Of a DNA stretch of 64,000 nucleotides, positions 26,434 through 35,104 are shown one piece after another; position 1 is the stretch's first letter, and every line of letters starts with the position of its first letter. The translations under genes and the position numbers were made by a program. Under the pieces are notes generated by a model. The model did no database searches. It was given only the letters and a program-made list of their open reading frames with translations, and was not told where the DNA came from. This stretch comes from JACCWP01 sp963785115 (lineage in GTDB: Bacteria; Actinomycetota; Actinomycetes; Propionibacteriales; Nocardioidaceae), in the NCBI GenBank assembly GCA_963785115.1, contig CAWATY010000007.1:195400-259399 (forward strand), given 5' to 3'.

Positions 26434-27592
26434 CCGTCGCCGAGCTGCCGCTTCCGGACGGCGGCACCGAGCACCGGGTCCTCCGCGAACCAGTCGCGTG
26501 GCGACGGCCCACCCGGCCGCTCGAGCAGCGCGTCGCGTACGCCGCCGCGCACGTGGTGCCGCGGGCGTTCGGTGACAACGTGCCCGGCGCCCCGGCCGAC
26601 CTCGACTGGGACACGACGCTCGCGTTCCGCAGGCACCTGTGGTCCTGGGGCCTCGGCGTCGCGGAGGCGATGGACACCGCGCAGCGCGGCATGGGGCTGG
26701 ACTGGCCGGCCACCCACGAGCTGGTCCGGCGCAGCGCCGCGGAGGCGCGGGCCGTCGGCGGCGCCGTCGTGGCGGGCGCGGCCACCGACCACCTCCCGGC
26801 GGCTGCTGTGCGCGACCTCCGCACCGTCGCCGACGCCTATCTCGAGCAGGTCGAGGCCGTGCAGTCGGCCGGTGCCCGCGTGGTCGTGATGGCCAGCCGA
26901 CAGCTGGCCGCCGTGGCGACGGACCGCACGACTACGCGACGGTGTACGGCCGGGTCCTCGCCGCCGTCGACGAGCCGGCGGTGCTGCACTGGCTGGGCCC
27001 TGCCTTCGACCCGTGCCTCGAGGGCTACTGGGGGTCGCCCGACCTCGACGTGGCAGCCGACGCGCTGGTGTCGCTCGTTGCCGAGCACGCCGACCGGGTC
27101 GACGGCGTCAAGGTGTCGCTGCTCGACGCCGACCGCGAGGTGGCGCTGCGGAGGCGGCTGCCGGCCGGCGTACGGCTCTACACCGGCGACGACTTCCACT
27201 ACGACGAGCTGGTCCGGGGCGACGAGTCGGGCCACAGCGACGCGCTGCTCGGAGCGTTCGCCGCCGTGGCACCCCCCGCGTCGGCCGCCCTGCAGGCGCT
27301 CGAGCGCGGCGACGTCGAGGGCTACGACCGCGCACTCGCGCCGACGGTGCCGCTGGCCCGGCACCTGTTCGCCGCGCCCACGCCGTACTACAAGACCGGG
27401 ATCGCGTTCTGCTCCTGGCTCGCCGGGCACCAGCCCGGGTTCACCATGGTGGGAGGACTGCAGGCCGGGCGTGGCCTCGGCCATCTGCTGGACGCGTTCC
27501 GGCTCGCCGACGCGGCCGGCGTGCTCCCCGACCCCGAGCTGGCCGCGACGCGGGTACGCAGGCTGTGCCAGCTCGCCGGCGCCCTGCCATGA
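26430..27592 (+). pseudogene. DUF993 family protein (DHDPS-like TIM barrel), one frameshift
   Basis: Translation begins at GTG 26430 (TVAELPLPDGGTEHRVLREP). The first frame holds to about 26930 (ARVVVMASRQLAAVATD); the remainder, DYATVYGRVLAAVDEPAVLH to the C-terminus, is one frame over. The gene is 1163 nt, one short of 388 codons, and adding one C near 26932 restores DPHDYATVYG. The DUF993 family has TIM-barrel proteins related to dihydrodipicolinate synthase/aldolases and recurs in actinobacterial sugar loci beside Gfo/Idh and isomerase genes. It is flanked by ATGA/GTGA overlaps on both sides, so the operon was built to translate it; a sequencing indel is as likely as inactivation. Confidence 0.75.
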
Positions 27593-28437
27593 GCGGTGTC
27601 GTGAGCGACCCGGTGCGGCGGCTGTCGCTCAACCAGATGACGACGCGGGGCTGGGCGCTGCCGGACCTGGTCGACGGCTGCCGGCGCGCCGGCATCGGTG
27701 CGGTCGGGCTGTGGCGCGAGCCCGTCGCCGAGCACGGCCTGGCGCGCACCCGACGGCTGGTAGACGACGCGGGGATGCGGGTGTCGTCGCTGTGCCGCGG
27801 GGGGTTCCTGACCGGCACCGGGCCGGAGGCCGCGGCCGCCCGCGAGGACAACCGGCGCGCGGTCGACGAGGCGGCCAGCCTCGGTGCGGCCTGCCTCGTC
27901 CTGGTCGTCGGCGGCCTGCCGGACGGCTCGCGCGACCTGCCGGGCGCCAGGCAGCGCGTCGCCGACGCCGTCCAGGAGCTCGCGACGTACGCCGCGGGCA
28001 GCGGCGTGCGGCTGGCCCTGGAGCCGCTGCACCCCATGTACTGCGCCGACCGGGCGGTGCTCTCCACCCTCGGCCAGGCGCTCGATCTCGTCGAGGCGCT
28101 GCCGGCGGCGGTCGGCGGCGTGGTCGTCGACGCGTTCCACGTCTGGTGGGACCCCGACCTCGACCGCCAGCTGGCCCGCGCCGGTGCGCGGATCGCCAGC
28201 CTCCAGCTCGGCGACTGGGTCACGCCCCTGGCCGACGACGTGCTGCTCTCCCGCGGCCTGATGGGCGACGGCCACATCGACCTCGCCGGGCTGCACGCGG
28301 CCGTCGACTCGGTTGGCTACCGCGGCGACGTCGAGGTCGAGATCTTCAACGAGCAGGTGTGGGCGACACCGCCGGAGGACGTCGTGACCGAGGTGGTGCG
28401 TCGCTACCGGGCGCTCGCGCCCGCAGCGGTCGGCTGA
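27589..28437 (+). CDS. Sugar phosphate isomerase/epimerase (xylose-isomerase-like TIM barrel)
   Basis: 282 aa from ATG at 27589, overlapping the DUF993 stop by ATGA. The AP-endonuclease-2/xylose-isomerase-like fold is shown by LVDGCRRAGIGAVGLW, VRLALEPLHPMYCADRAVL (metal-ligand Glu), VVDAFHVWWDPDL (Asp/His) and the late VEVEIFNEQ (Glu). It probably isomerises or epimerises a keto-sugar made by the neighbouring dehydrogenases. Its 3' end overlaps the convergent PmoA-like gene by 34 bp. Confidence 0.88.
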   Translation: MSGVVSDPVRRLSLNQMTTRGWALPDLVDGCRRAGIGAVGLWREPVAEHGLARTRRLVDDAGMRVSSLCRGGFLTGTGPEAAAAREDNRRAVDEAASLGAACLVLVVGGLPDGSRDLPGARQRVADAVQELATYAAGSGVRLALEPLHPMYCADRAVLSTLGQALDLVEALPAAVGGVVVDAFHVWWDPDLDRQLARAGARIASLQLGDWVTPLADDVLLSRGLMGDGHIDLAGLHAAVDSVGYRGDVEVEIFNEQVWATPPEDVVTEVVRRYRALAPAAVG

Positions 28438-29375
28438 CTCCGCCGGCCTAGCTCGGCGAGCGCACTCGCCCGGTCGTCGTCCGCGTCACCGTCGGCCACC
28501 ACGACGGCGTACGAGAGGTCGACCGTCTCACCGGGCGCGACGGTGTGCTCGGTGTCGAAGAACGGCGCGGGACACAGGCAGGCGTAGATGCCGGTGCGCA
28601 CGAACCACTGGGTCGGCTGCTCGCGTCGCGGGTCGTCGACGAAGACCAGCGTCGACGAGCGGGCGTGGTCGTCGTGCCGGCCGGTGTAGGCCATCCACGG
28701 CGCCCTGCTGCCCATCAGCTCGTCGCCCCCGGTGCGGTCCGGCGTGCGTACGGTGCCGCCGGAGAACGACCGTGGTCCGCGCCAGAACAGCCCGCCGTAG
28801 CCCGCGTCCGGACGGCCCTCGGTGGTGGGGCTGCCGATGACGACGTCGTGGCCGCTGACGTTGCGCATCCGGGTGCCGAAGCCGAGCGTCCAGGCCCGGT
28901 CGTCGGCCGCGACGGCGAACGCGAGGTCCCGCTCCTCCTCGAACCAGGTGTCGCCGCCCTCGGTGTCCCAGCGCAGTCGCTGGCGCACCCGCACCTTGTC
29001 GGAGTCGGCATCGAGCGCCTCGAAGCCGGCGTGCACCATCGACCCGTTGTTGTCGAGCTGGGCGTAGCCGCGACCACGCAGGAAGGTCGGCCCGCCCCAG
29101 AAGTTCTCGGTGCCCACGTTGGGCAGCGACCACGCGATGCCCTTGTGCCACACGTGGTCGTGCGGCCGGTACAGGCTCACCTGGTCACCGCCGAGGGTGC
29201 GCAGCGGGTGCAGGTACGGCTTCGGCGACTCCAGCTGCGGGTCCCACGGCTGGTACACGTAGCGCGCCAGCTCGATGTCGTCGTGGGTCACCCGCAGCGA
29301 CCGGCCGAGCTCGTGCACGAGGCCGAGACCGGTTGCCGCGGGCTCCGTGGACCTGGCCGTGCTCGACATGCTCAC
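28404..29375 (-). CDS. PmoA-family protein (DUF6807)
   Basis: 323 aa. Conserved stretches include YVYQPWDPQLESPKPYLHP, DHVWHKGIAWSLPNVGTENF and LFWRGPRSFSGGTVRTP, typical of the PmoA-like beta-sandwich proteins found in sugar utilisation loci. The name comes from methane monooxygenase annotation and gives no function; a lectin or sugar-processing role is more plausible. A LacI-type operator lies 29 bp upstream, placing it in the same regulon as the 17-28 kb genes. ATG at 29369 is an alternative start two codons in. Confidence 0.85.
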   Translation of the reverse strand: MSMSSTARSTEPAATGLGLVHELGRSLRVTHDDIELARYVYQPWDPQLESPKPYLHPLRTLGGDQVSLYRPHDHVWHKGIAWSLPNVGTENFWGGPTFLRGRGYAQLDNNGSMVHAGFEALDADSDKVRVRQRLRWDTEGGDTWFEEERDLAFAVAADDRAWTLGFGTRMRNVSGHDVVIGSPTTEGRPDAGYGGLFWRGPRSFSGGTVRTPDRTGGDELMGSRAPWMAYTGRHDDHARSSTLVFVDDPRREQPTQWFVRTGIYACLCPAPFFDTEHTVAPGETVDLSYAVVVADGDADDDRASALAELGRRSQPTAAGASAR

Positions 29376-29403
29376 CTCGTCGATGGGGGAGCCACGAGCC
29401 TAT

Positions 29404-29417
29404 GGAAAGCGTATTCC
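29404..29417. promoter_or_regulatory. LacI-type operator C
   Basis: GGAAAGCGTATTCC, a CG-centred imperfect palindrome of the same type as those at 25108 and 25255, in front of the PmoA-like gene. Confidence 0.7.
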
Positions 29418-29461
29418 CGATGTCAACGGAGCGCCGCGTCGAAAGGTTGCGAAGCCCGGCG

Positions 29462-29737
29462 TCAGCCGCCCGCGACGGCCGGGATGATCGACAGCTGGGC
29501 GCCGTCGGCCACCGGGGTGGCCACGCCGTCGGCGAAGCGCACGTCGTCGTTGTCGACGTACACGTTGACGAACCGGCGTAGCGCGCCCTGCTCGTCGACG
29601 ATCCGCTGCTTGATGCCGGGGTGGTCGGACTCCAGCGCGTCGAGCACCTCGCCCACGGTGGAGCCCTGCGAGGGGACCTCCTTGGCGCCACCGGTGTAGG
29701 TCCGCAGCACGGTCGGCACCCGCACGGTGACGCTCAT
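29462..29737 (-). CDS. MoaD/ThiS-family sulfur-carrier-like protein
   Basis: 91 aa beta-grasp protein. It starts SVTVRVPTVLRTYTGGAKEV, contains RRFVNVYVDNDDVRF and ends IIPAVAGG. The C-terminal Gly-Gly is the site where such carriers are adenylated and thiocarboxylated. It resembles mycobacterial CysO, which carries sulfide for cysteine synthesis, more than MoaD proper. Its ATG overlaps the thrC stop (ATGA), so it is co-translated with threonine synthase and falls under the same SAM riboswitch. Confidence 0.9.
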   Translation of the reverse strand: MSVTVRVPTVLRTYTGGAKEVPSQGSTVGEVLDALESDHPGIKQRIVDEQGALRRFVNVYVDNDDVRFADGVATPVADGAQLSIIPAVAGG

Positions 29738-31017
29738 GCGAGCCCCGCCTCGGTGAACGCCTCGTAGGTGGGCGCAATGGTGGCCGTAGGCCCCACCCGG
29801 TCGGCCACGGCATTGAGCGTCTTCAGGCCGTCGCCGGTGTTGAAGACGACCGTCTCGGCGTCGGGATCGAGCTGGCCGCTCTCGAGCAGCTTCTTGAGGG
29901 TCGCGATCGTCACGCCGCCAGCGGTCTCGGCGAAGATGCCCTCGGTGCGGGCCAGCAGCGAGATGCCGGACCGGATCTCCTCGTCGGTCACCGACTCGAC
30001 AGCGCCGCCGGTCCGGCGGGCCACGTCGAGCACGTACGGGCCGTCGGCCGGGTTCCCGATGGCCAGCGACTTGGCGATCGTGTCGGGCCGCACCGGCCGG
30101 ACGACGTCGTGCCCCTCGGCGTACGCGGTGGCGACCGGCGAGCAGCCGGTGGCCTGGGCGCCGAACACCCGGTAGGGCGTCGGCTCGACCAGCCCGTGCC
30201 GGCCGAGCTCGCCGAAGCCCTTGTCGACCTTGGTGAGCTGGGAGCCGGAGGCGACGGGCACGACGACCTGCTCAGGCAGCCGCCAGCCCAGCTGCTCGGC
30301 GACCTCGAAGGCCAGCGTCTTGGAGCCCTCGGAGTAGTAGGGGCGCACGTTGACGTTGACGAACGCCCAGTCCTCCTGCTCGCCGGCGATCTCGGAGGCC
30401 AGCCGGTTGACGTCGTCGTAGGTGCCGTCGACGGCGACCAGGGTGCCGCCGTAGACGGCGGTGGTGAGGATCTTGGGCTGCTCGAGGTCCTGCGGGATCA
30501 GCACCACGCTGCGGATGCCCGCGCGAGCGGCCGCGGCGGCCGTCGCGTTGGCGAGGTTGCCCGTCGACGGGCAGGCCAGCACCGTGAAGCCGAGCTCGCG
30601 GGCGGCGGTGAGGGCGACCGCCACCACCCGGTCCTTGAACGAGTGCGTCGGGTTGCCCGAGTCGTCCTTGACCCACAGCGTCTTGATGCCGAGCTCGCGG
30701 GCGAGGTTGTCGGCGCGTACCAGCCGGGTCATGCCGGGGTCGGTGCTGGGGAACGTCGCGACGTCGACCGGCACCGGCAGCAACGGCTGGTAGCGCCAGA
30801 TGCTGCGCGGTCCGGCGGCCAGCTGCTCGCGGGTCACGGTCAGGTCGGGGTCGTACGCGACCTCGAGGGGGCCGAAGCACTCCGGACACGCGTAGACCGC
30901 GCCGAGCTCCTGGCGGACCCCACACTCGCGACAGGACAGCGCGACCGCGTTGCCGAATGCTCCGTCGCGCACGGCGCCCGCAGGCGACCGGGTCGGGACG
31001 AGGGTGGACGTGCTCAC
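29734..31017 (-). CDS. thrC: Threonine synthase
   Basis: 427 aa from GTG at 31017, chosen because AAGGAG lies 10 nt upstream directly after the riboswitch. An N-terminal zinc-ribbon-like segment (LSCRECGVRQEL, then YACPECFGPL) precedes the fold-type II PLP core with the Schiff-base lysine in NPTHSFKDRVV and the phosphate loop STGNLANAT. It converts O-phosphohomoserine to threonine and competes with methionine synthesis for homoserine derivatives. The SAM-I riboswitch upstream makes expression respond to the methionine/SAM pool. Confidence 0.95.
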   Translation of the reverse strand: MSTSTLVPTRSPAGAVRDGAFGNAVALSCRECGVRQELGAVYACPECFGPLEVAYDPDLTVTREQLAAGPRSIWRYQPLLPVPVDVATFPSTDPGMTRLVRADNLARELGIKTLWVKDDSGNPTHSFKDRVVAVALTAARELGFTVLACPSTGNLANATAAAAARAGIRSVVLIPQDLEQPKILTTAVYGGTLVAVDGTYDDVNRLASEIAGEQEDWAFVNVNVRPYYSEGSKTLAFEVAEQLGWRLPEQVVVPVASGSQLTKVDKGFGELGRHGLVEPTPYRVFGAQATGCSPVATAYAEGHDVVRPVRPDTIAKSLAIGNPADGPYVLDVARRTGGAVESVTDEEIRSGISLLARTEGIFAETAGGVTIATLKKLLESGQLDPDAETVVFNTGDGLKTLNAVADRVGPTATIAPTYEAFTEAGLA

Positions 31018-31033
31018 AGGCTCAGCGCTCCTT

Positions 31034-31150
31034 CTCATCTTCCCCGGGGCGTCTCTCGCCGCGGGACGGAGTTGGCACCTGGCCACGCGTGACGCGCGTG
31101 GTGGGTTGCCGGGGCTTCACCGGGCCGTTCCCTCTGCCCCTCTGGATGAG
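31034..31150 (-). ncRNA. SAM-I (S-box) riboswitch upstream of thrC
   Basis: On the minus strand P1 pairs CTCATC (31150-31145) with GATGAG (31039-31034). Between them are the conserved AGAGG, GAGGGAACGGCCC, GGTGAAGCCCCGGCAACC and GGTGCCAACTCC blocks in the right order. The thrC ribosome site AAGGAG begins immediately after P1, so binding of S-adenosylmethionine probably changes ribosome access or transcript termination. All core nucleotides I remember for SAM-I are present. Confidence 0.93.
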
Positions 31151-31217
31151 CAGGTTCGAGCGTAGGCGGCCGAGCGGGACGGGGCCGAATCACCCGTCCA
31201 TCATGTGGATGGCCGTC

Positions 31218-31652
31218 TCAGCTAGTGGACTCGTGGTGGCGGGTGCCATGGGTGCGGCGGCGCTCCTTCATCTCCGCCTCGTACAGGTGCCGACGGCCGG
31301 CGACCAGCGCCTCGCGGGCGTCGTGTTCCAGCTCCTTGAAGGTCGCGTAGTAGCCGTCGTCGTACTCCTCGACGACCTGGAAGCTCCATCTGCCCTCGGC
31401 GATGTTGCGACCGACCAGCTCGGTGTCGATCCGGTCGGCCAGCTCACCGTGTCCGGCCGCCCGCAACATGTCGACCGCCTCGCCGACGGCCAGGTCGGCG
31501 GTGCCGCACATGCGGTGGAAGCCGTAGAGCAGGCCGCGGGCGTGCTCGACCACCTCGAGCGCCTCGGACAGCTTGCCGAGCGCCTCGACGGTGGCGTCGT
31601 CGACGCCGTCCGGGCGCTGGTGCTGCGGCGCCGGGGTCTCGCGGTCGCTCAT
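31218..31652 (-). CDS. Conserved hypothetical protein, 144 aa
   Basis: Start ATG at 31652, overlapping the otsB stop by ATGA. Acidic N-terminus, then a helical region with CGTADLAVGEAVDMLRAAGH, a tetra-aromatic EEYDDGYYATFKEL stretch and a basic C-terminus rich in Arg and His. No membrane segment. I do not recognise a named domain, but such proteins are common beside actinobacterial otsB. Function unknown. Confidence 0.7.
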   Translation of the reverse strand: MSDRETPAPQHQRPDGVDDATVEALGKLSEALEVVEHARGLLYGFHRMCGTADLAVGEAVDMLRAAGHGELADRIDTELVGRNIAEGRWSFQVVEEYDDGYYATFKELEHDAREALVAGRRHLYEAEMKERRRTHGTRHHESTS

Positions 31653-32485
31653 CGGGCCTCCGCCAGTCGGTCGCCCAGCGCGCCGAGCCACGCCACCACT
31701 CCGCCCGGGCCGTCCAGCACCAGGTCGGCACGGGCGGACAGGCCGGGCCCGTCGCTGCCGGCCGACCAGATCAGCAGCCCGTTTCCGCCGGCCTCCCGGT
31801 ACCGCTCCACGGCGTCGTAGGCGGCGGCATCACCCAGGTCGTCGCCGGCGTAGACGACGGTGCCCGCACCGGAGTCGGCGAGCAGCTCGTCGATGGCGCC
31901 ACCCTTGTCGGCGCCCGGCGCGCGCAGCTCGAGCACGTGCTTGCCCGGCTCGACGTGCAGGTCGACCTCGGTGGCCAGCGCATCCAGCGGCTCGCGCAGA
32001 CGCTCCATGGCGCCGGCCGGGTCTGCCGTACGACGCAGGTGCACGACGAGCGCACGACCTTTGTCCTCGACCTGGGCGTCGGCGAGGTCGAGCCCGGCCA
32101 GCAGCTCCGGCAGCCGCTGCCGCGCCTGCTCGACCCCCGGCGGCGGGGGCGGGCCGTCGGTCTCACCGGTCCGGGCGTCCCACCGCTCGACGCCGTACTG
32201 ACCGAGCACCCGCAGCCCGGACAGCCCGTCAGCACCGGCGAACCCGCCGAGCTCGAGGACCTGGGCCACCGACCGCCCGGTGACCACCGCGACACCGCGC
32301 AGGTGACCGGCCAGCCGGCCGAGGACGCCGACCGCGTCGGGGTGCGCGTAGGCACGGGCGGGGTCGTCGATGATCGGCGAGAGAACGCCGTCGAAGTCGG
32401 AGGCCAGCAGGGCGTCACCCGGGTCGTCCAGCAGCGCCGCGAGCGCCGCCCGACCCGCATCCGTCGTGGGCTCGGCGAGGGCCAT
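31649..32485 (-). CDS. otsB: Trehalose-6-phosphate phosphatase
   Basis: 278 aa HAD-superfamily protein. The nucleophile motif is DFDGVLSPI near residue 30, the second motif VTGRSVAQV, then GQYGVERW, the lysine segment and VYAGDDLGDAAAYDAV with the Mg-binding aspartates. It removes phosphate from trehalose-6-phosphate made by OtsA, whose gene lies divergently ~1 kb away on the plus strand. Trehalose is a compatible solute and envelope precursor in actinobacteria. Confidence 0.93.
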   Translation of the reverse strand: MALAEPTTDAGRAALAALLDDPGDALLASDFDGVLSPIIDDPARAYAHPDAVGVLGRLAGHLRGVAVVTGRSVAQVLELGGFAGADGLSGLRVLGQYGVERWDARTGETDGPPPPPGVEQARQRLPELLAGLDLADAQVEDKGRALVVHLRRTADPAGAMERLREPLDALATEVDLHVEPGKHVLELRAPGADKGGAIDELLADSGAGTVVYAGDDLGDAAAYDAVERYREAGGNGLLIWSAGSDGPGLSARADLVLDGPGGVVAWLGALGDRLAEAR

Positions 32486-32507
32486 GGCCCGACCGTACGC
32501 CGCCGGG

Positions 32508-33032
32508 TCAGGGCGAGCCGACGAGGATGACCGTCAGCCGGTCGAAGCTCATCGGTGACACGGCCGGGTGCACCCGGCTGATGCCGAGGTCCCTGGCCAG
32601 CAGCCCGGCCTGCGCCTTCAGCCGGCTCGGGTAGTAGACGGTGTTGGCGGGGATCTCGCCGTACCAGTTGTCGGTGGCGACGACCCGCCACCCGCTGTCC
32701 TGCAACACCGCGCCGGTGTCGCTGGCGAGTCCGCTGATCCCGGAGTTGTTGTAGACCTCGACGTAGGCGGTGCGCCGCTCGACCGGCTGGTTGGTCCCCT
32801 GGCCACCGTGATCACCGTGATCACCGTGGCCGTCAGGCCCACCCTGACCCGCGTGGTCGCCCGCGCCGCTCCCGTTACCGGTGTCCGACGATGGCGGCGC
32901 GGTGGACCCGGTGTCCGGCGCCGCCTCGACGTCGCCGTCGCGGTCGCCGGTCACCACGAACCCCACGAGGGCGAGCGCGACCACGGCGGCGCACACGGCC
33001 ACCAGCCAGGAGGGAAGAGCGACGCCCCGCAC
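32508..33032 (-). CDS. LytR_C domain membrane protein
   Basis: 174 aa. One N-terminal membrane helix (WLVAVCAAVVALALVGFVV), a Gly/Asp/His-rich linker with repeated GDHG units, and a C-terminal LytR/CpsA/Psr-associated domain (TAYVEVYNNSGISGLASDT, SGWRVVATDNWYG). The domain faces the cell exterior and is linked to cell-wall polymer attachment. The neighbouring DUF3263 gene ends 6 bp upstream. Confidence 0.88.
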   Translation of the reverse strand: MRGVALPSWLVAVCAAVVALALVGFVVTGDRDGDVEAAPDTGSTAPPSSDTGNGSGAGDHAGQGGPDGHGDHGDHGGQGTNQPVERRTAYVEVYNNSGISGLASDTGAVLQDSGWRVVATDNWYGEIPANTVYYPSRLKAQAGLLARDLGISRVHPAVSPMSFDRLTVILVGSP

Positions 33033-33038
33033 GGGGCC

Positions 33039-33338
33039 TCAGACGTCGATGCCGAGCCGACGGGCCGACCGGGCCCGCTGCCGGGCGGCGCGCAGCCGGC
33101 GCAGCCGCTTGACCAGCAGCGGGTCGTACGCCAGCGCGGCCGGCTGGTCGATCAGCGCGTTGAGCACCTGGTAGTAGCGGGTGGCCGACATCGCGAACTG
33201 CTCGCGCACCGCCTGCTCCTTGGCGCCCGCGAACTTCCACCACTGGCGCTCGAAGCGCAGCAGCTCCTTGTCGCGGTCGGACAGCTCCTCCGCCGCGCGG
33301 GCGGAGACGCCGGAGGTCACGACGTCGGCGGCATCCAT
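33039..33338 (-). CDS. DUF3263 domain protein
   Basis: 99 aa from ATG at 33338. The core ELSDRDKELLRFERQWWKF and YYQVLNALIDQPAALAYDP matches DUF3263, a small helical, probably DNA-binding family conserved next to LytR_C genes in actinobacteria. The C-terminus is strongly basic. A longer frame to 33398 adds sequence with no family resemblance. Confidence 0.88.
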   Translation of the reverse strand: MDAADVVTSGVSARAAEELSDRDKELLRFERQWWKFAGAKEQAVREQFAMSATRYYQVLNALIDQPAALAYDPLLVKRLRRLRAARQRARSARRLGIDV

Positions 33339-33550
33339 GCAGCGACTCCGATCGGCGGAGCGGACAGGTCGGACGGGCTGAGCTCGGACGCACCCCATCG
33401 TAGGCGACGAACCACAACGGTGTCATTCGCCACGACGGTTGTCCCCAGAGTGTCGCAAGTGCCCGACGCCCGCCGCGACCCGGCCCGGCGACCCCTGAGC
33501 GCGCTCACCTCCGGATGCGGGTCGCCGCGGGCTGGGTAGGGTCGGCGCAA

Positions 33551-35002
33551 ATGGCTCGCAAGGGGACGCGGCGCGGCGCGGACGCCGGCCAGGCAGACCT
33601 GGTCGTGGTCGCCAATCGGCTGCCGGTCGACCGCACGGTCGACGACGACGGCAGCACCAGCTGGCAGACGTCGCCGGGCGGGCTGGTGACCGCGCTCGAG
33701 CCGGTGATGCGCTCCAACGACGGCGCCTGGATCGGCTGGCACGGCGGCGATGACGACGTGGACCCGTTCGAGCACGAGGGCCTGCAGCTGGTGCCGGTGG
33801 CCCTCGCGACCGACGAGGTCGAGGAGTACTACGAGGGCTTCTCCAACGCCACGTTGTGGCCGCTCTACCACGACGTGATCGCGCCTCCGGAGTTCCACCG
33901 GGAGTGGTGGGACTCCTACGTCGCGGTCAACCGCCGCTTCGCCGAGCGCGCCGTCGAGGTCGCGGCCGAGGGCGCGGTCGTGTGGGTGCAGGACTACCAG
34001 CTGCAGCTGGTCCCCCAGATGCTGCGCGAGAAGCGCCCGGACCTGCGGATCGGCTTCTTCCTGCACATCCCGTTCCCGCCGATGGAGCTGTTCAGCCAGA
34101 TCCCGTGGCGCCGGCAGCTGATCGAGGGCCTGCTCGGGGCCGACCTGGTGGGCTTCCAGCTGCCGGGGGCAGCGGCCAACTTCATCCGGCTGGTACGCAG
34201 CCGCGTGGGCCACAAGACGCACCGCGACTCGGTCTACCTGCCGGACGGGCGCACCGTGCTGGCCCGGGCGTACCCGATCTCGATCGACACCCAGGGCCTC
34301 GAGGACCTCGCTCGCCGCCCGGAGACGACCGCGCGGGCCGCCGAGATCCGCGAGCAGCTCGGCAACCCCCGCCAGGTGCTGCTGGGCGTCGACCGGCTCG
34401 ACTACACCAAGGGCATCACCGAGCGGTTGCGCGCGTACGGCGAGCTGGTCGAGGACGAGGTCATCGATCCCGCCGAGACGGTGTTCGTGCAGGTCGCCAC
34501 GCCGTCGCGGGAGCGGGTCGAGCAGTACCGGGTGCTGCGCGACGACATCGACCGGTTGGTGGGACGGATCAACGGCGAGCTCGGCCAGATCGGCGCGCCG
34601 CCGATCACGTACCTGCACAGCTCCTACCCCCGCAGCGAGATGGCGGCGCTGTTCCGGGCGGCCGACGTCATGGTGGTGACGCCGCTGCGCGACGGGATGA
34701 ACCTGGTGGCCAAGGAGTACGTCGCCTGTCGCTTCGAGGACGACGGCGCGCTGGTGCTCAGCGAGTTCGCCGGCGCGGCCGCCGAGCTCAAGCAGGCCTT
34801 CCACGTCAACCCCTACGACATCAACGGCCTCAAGTCGGCGATGCTCGCCTCGCTGCGCTCCGACCCGCGCGACCTGGGTCGCCGGATGCGCGCGATGCGC
34901 AAGCAGGTGCGGGACAACGACATCGCCAAGTGGGCGTCCAGCTTCCTCGAGGAGCTGCGCCGCGACCACCCCCCGCACGGCAAGACCCCCCGCCCCGTCT
35001 GA
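33551..35002 (+). CDS. otsA: Trehalose-6-phosphate synthase
   Basis: 483 aa from ATG at 33551. GT-B glycosyltransferase of family GT20: VVVANRLPVDR, the SPGGLVTALEP glycine loop, IGWHG, VQDYQLQLVPQML, FFLHIPFPP, LLGVDRLDYTKGI and DGMNLVAKEYVA. It makes trehalose-6-phosphate from UDP- or GDP-glucose and glucose-6-phosphate. It is divergent from the DUF3263-LytR_C-otsB group, with 212 bp between starts. Confidence 0.96.
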   Translation: MARKGTRRGADAGQADLVVVANRLPVDRTVDDDGSTSWQTSPGGLVTALEPVMRSNDGAWIGWHGGDDDVDPFEHEGLQLVPVALATDEVEEYYEGFSNATLWPLYHDVIAPPEFHREWWDSYVAVNRRFAERAVEVAAEGAVVWVQDYQLQLVPQMLREKRPDLRIGFFLHIPFPPMELFSQIPWRRQLIEGLLGADLVGFQLPGAAANFIRLVRSRVGHKTHRDSVYLPDGRTVLARAYPISIDTQGLEDLARRPETTARAAEIREQLGNPRQVLLGVDRLDYTKGITERLRAYGELVEDEVIDPAETVFVQVATPSRERVEQYRVLRDDIDRLVGRINGELGQIGAPPITYLHSSYPRSEMAALFRAADVMVVTPLRDGMNLVAKEYVACRFEDDGALVLSEFAGAAAELKQAFHVNPYDINGLKSAMLASLRSDPRDLGRRMRAMRKQVRDNDIAKWASSFLEELRRDHPPHGKTPRPV

Positions 35003-35036
35003 CCTGGCGGTTGCACGCGGGACAGGACAACGGGCC

Positions 35037-35054
35037 GGCGTGGATGTCCACGCC
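35037..35054. terminator. Possible convergent terminator hairpin
   Basis: GGCGTGGA and TCCACGCC form an 8-bp palindrome with a two-base centre (in practice a 7-bp stem) in the 102-bp gap between the otsA stop and the protease stop on the other strand. No T-run follows, so this is weak. Confidence 0.35.
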
Positions 35055-35104
35055 GACCCGCTGCCGGTCCCTCCGCGATGGTTGCCGCGGTGTCGGTGCC
35101 CGCC

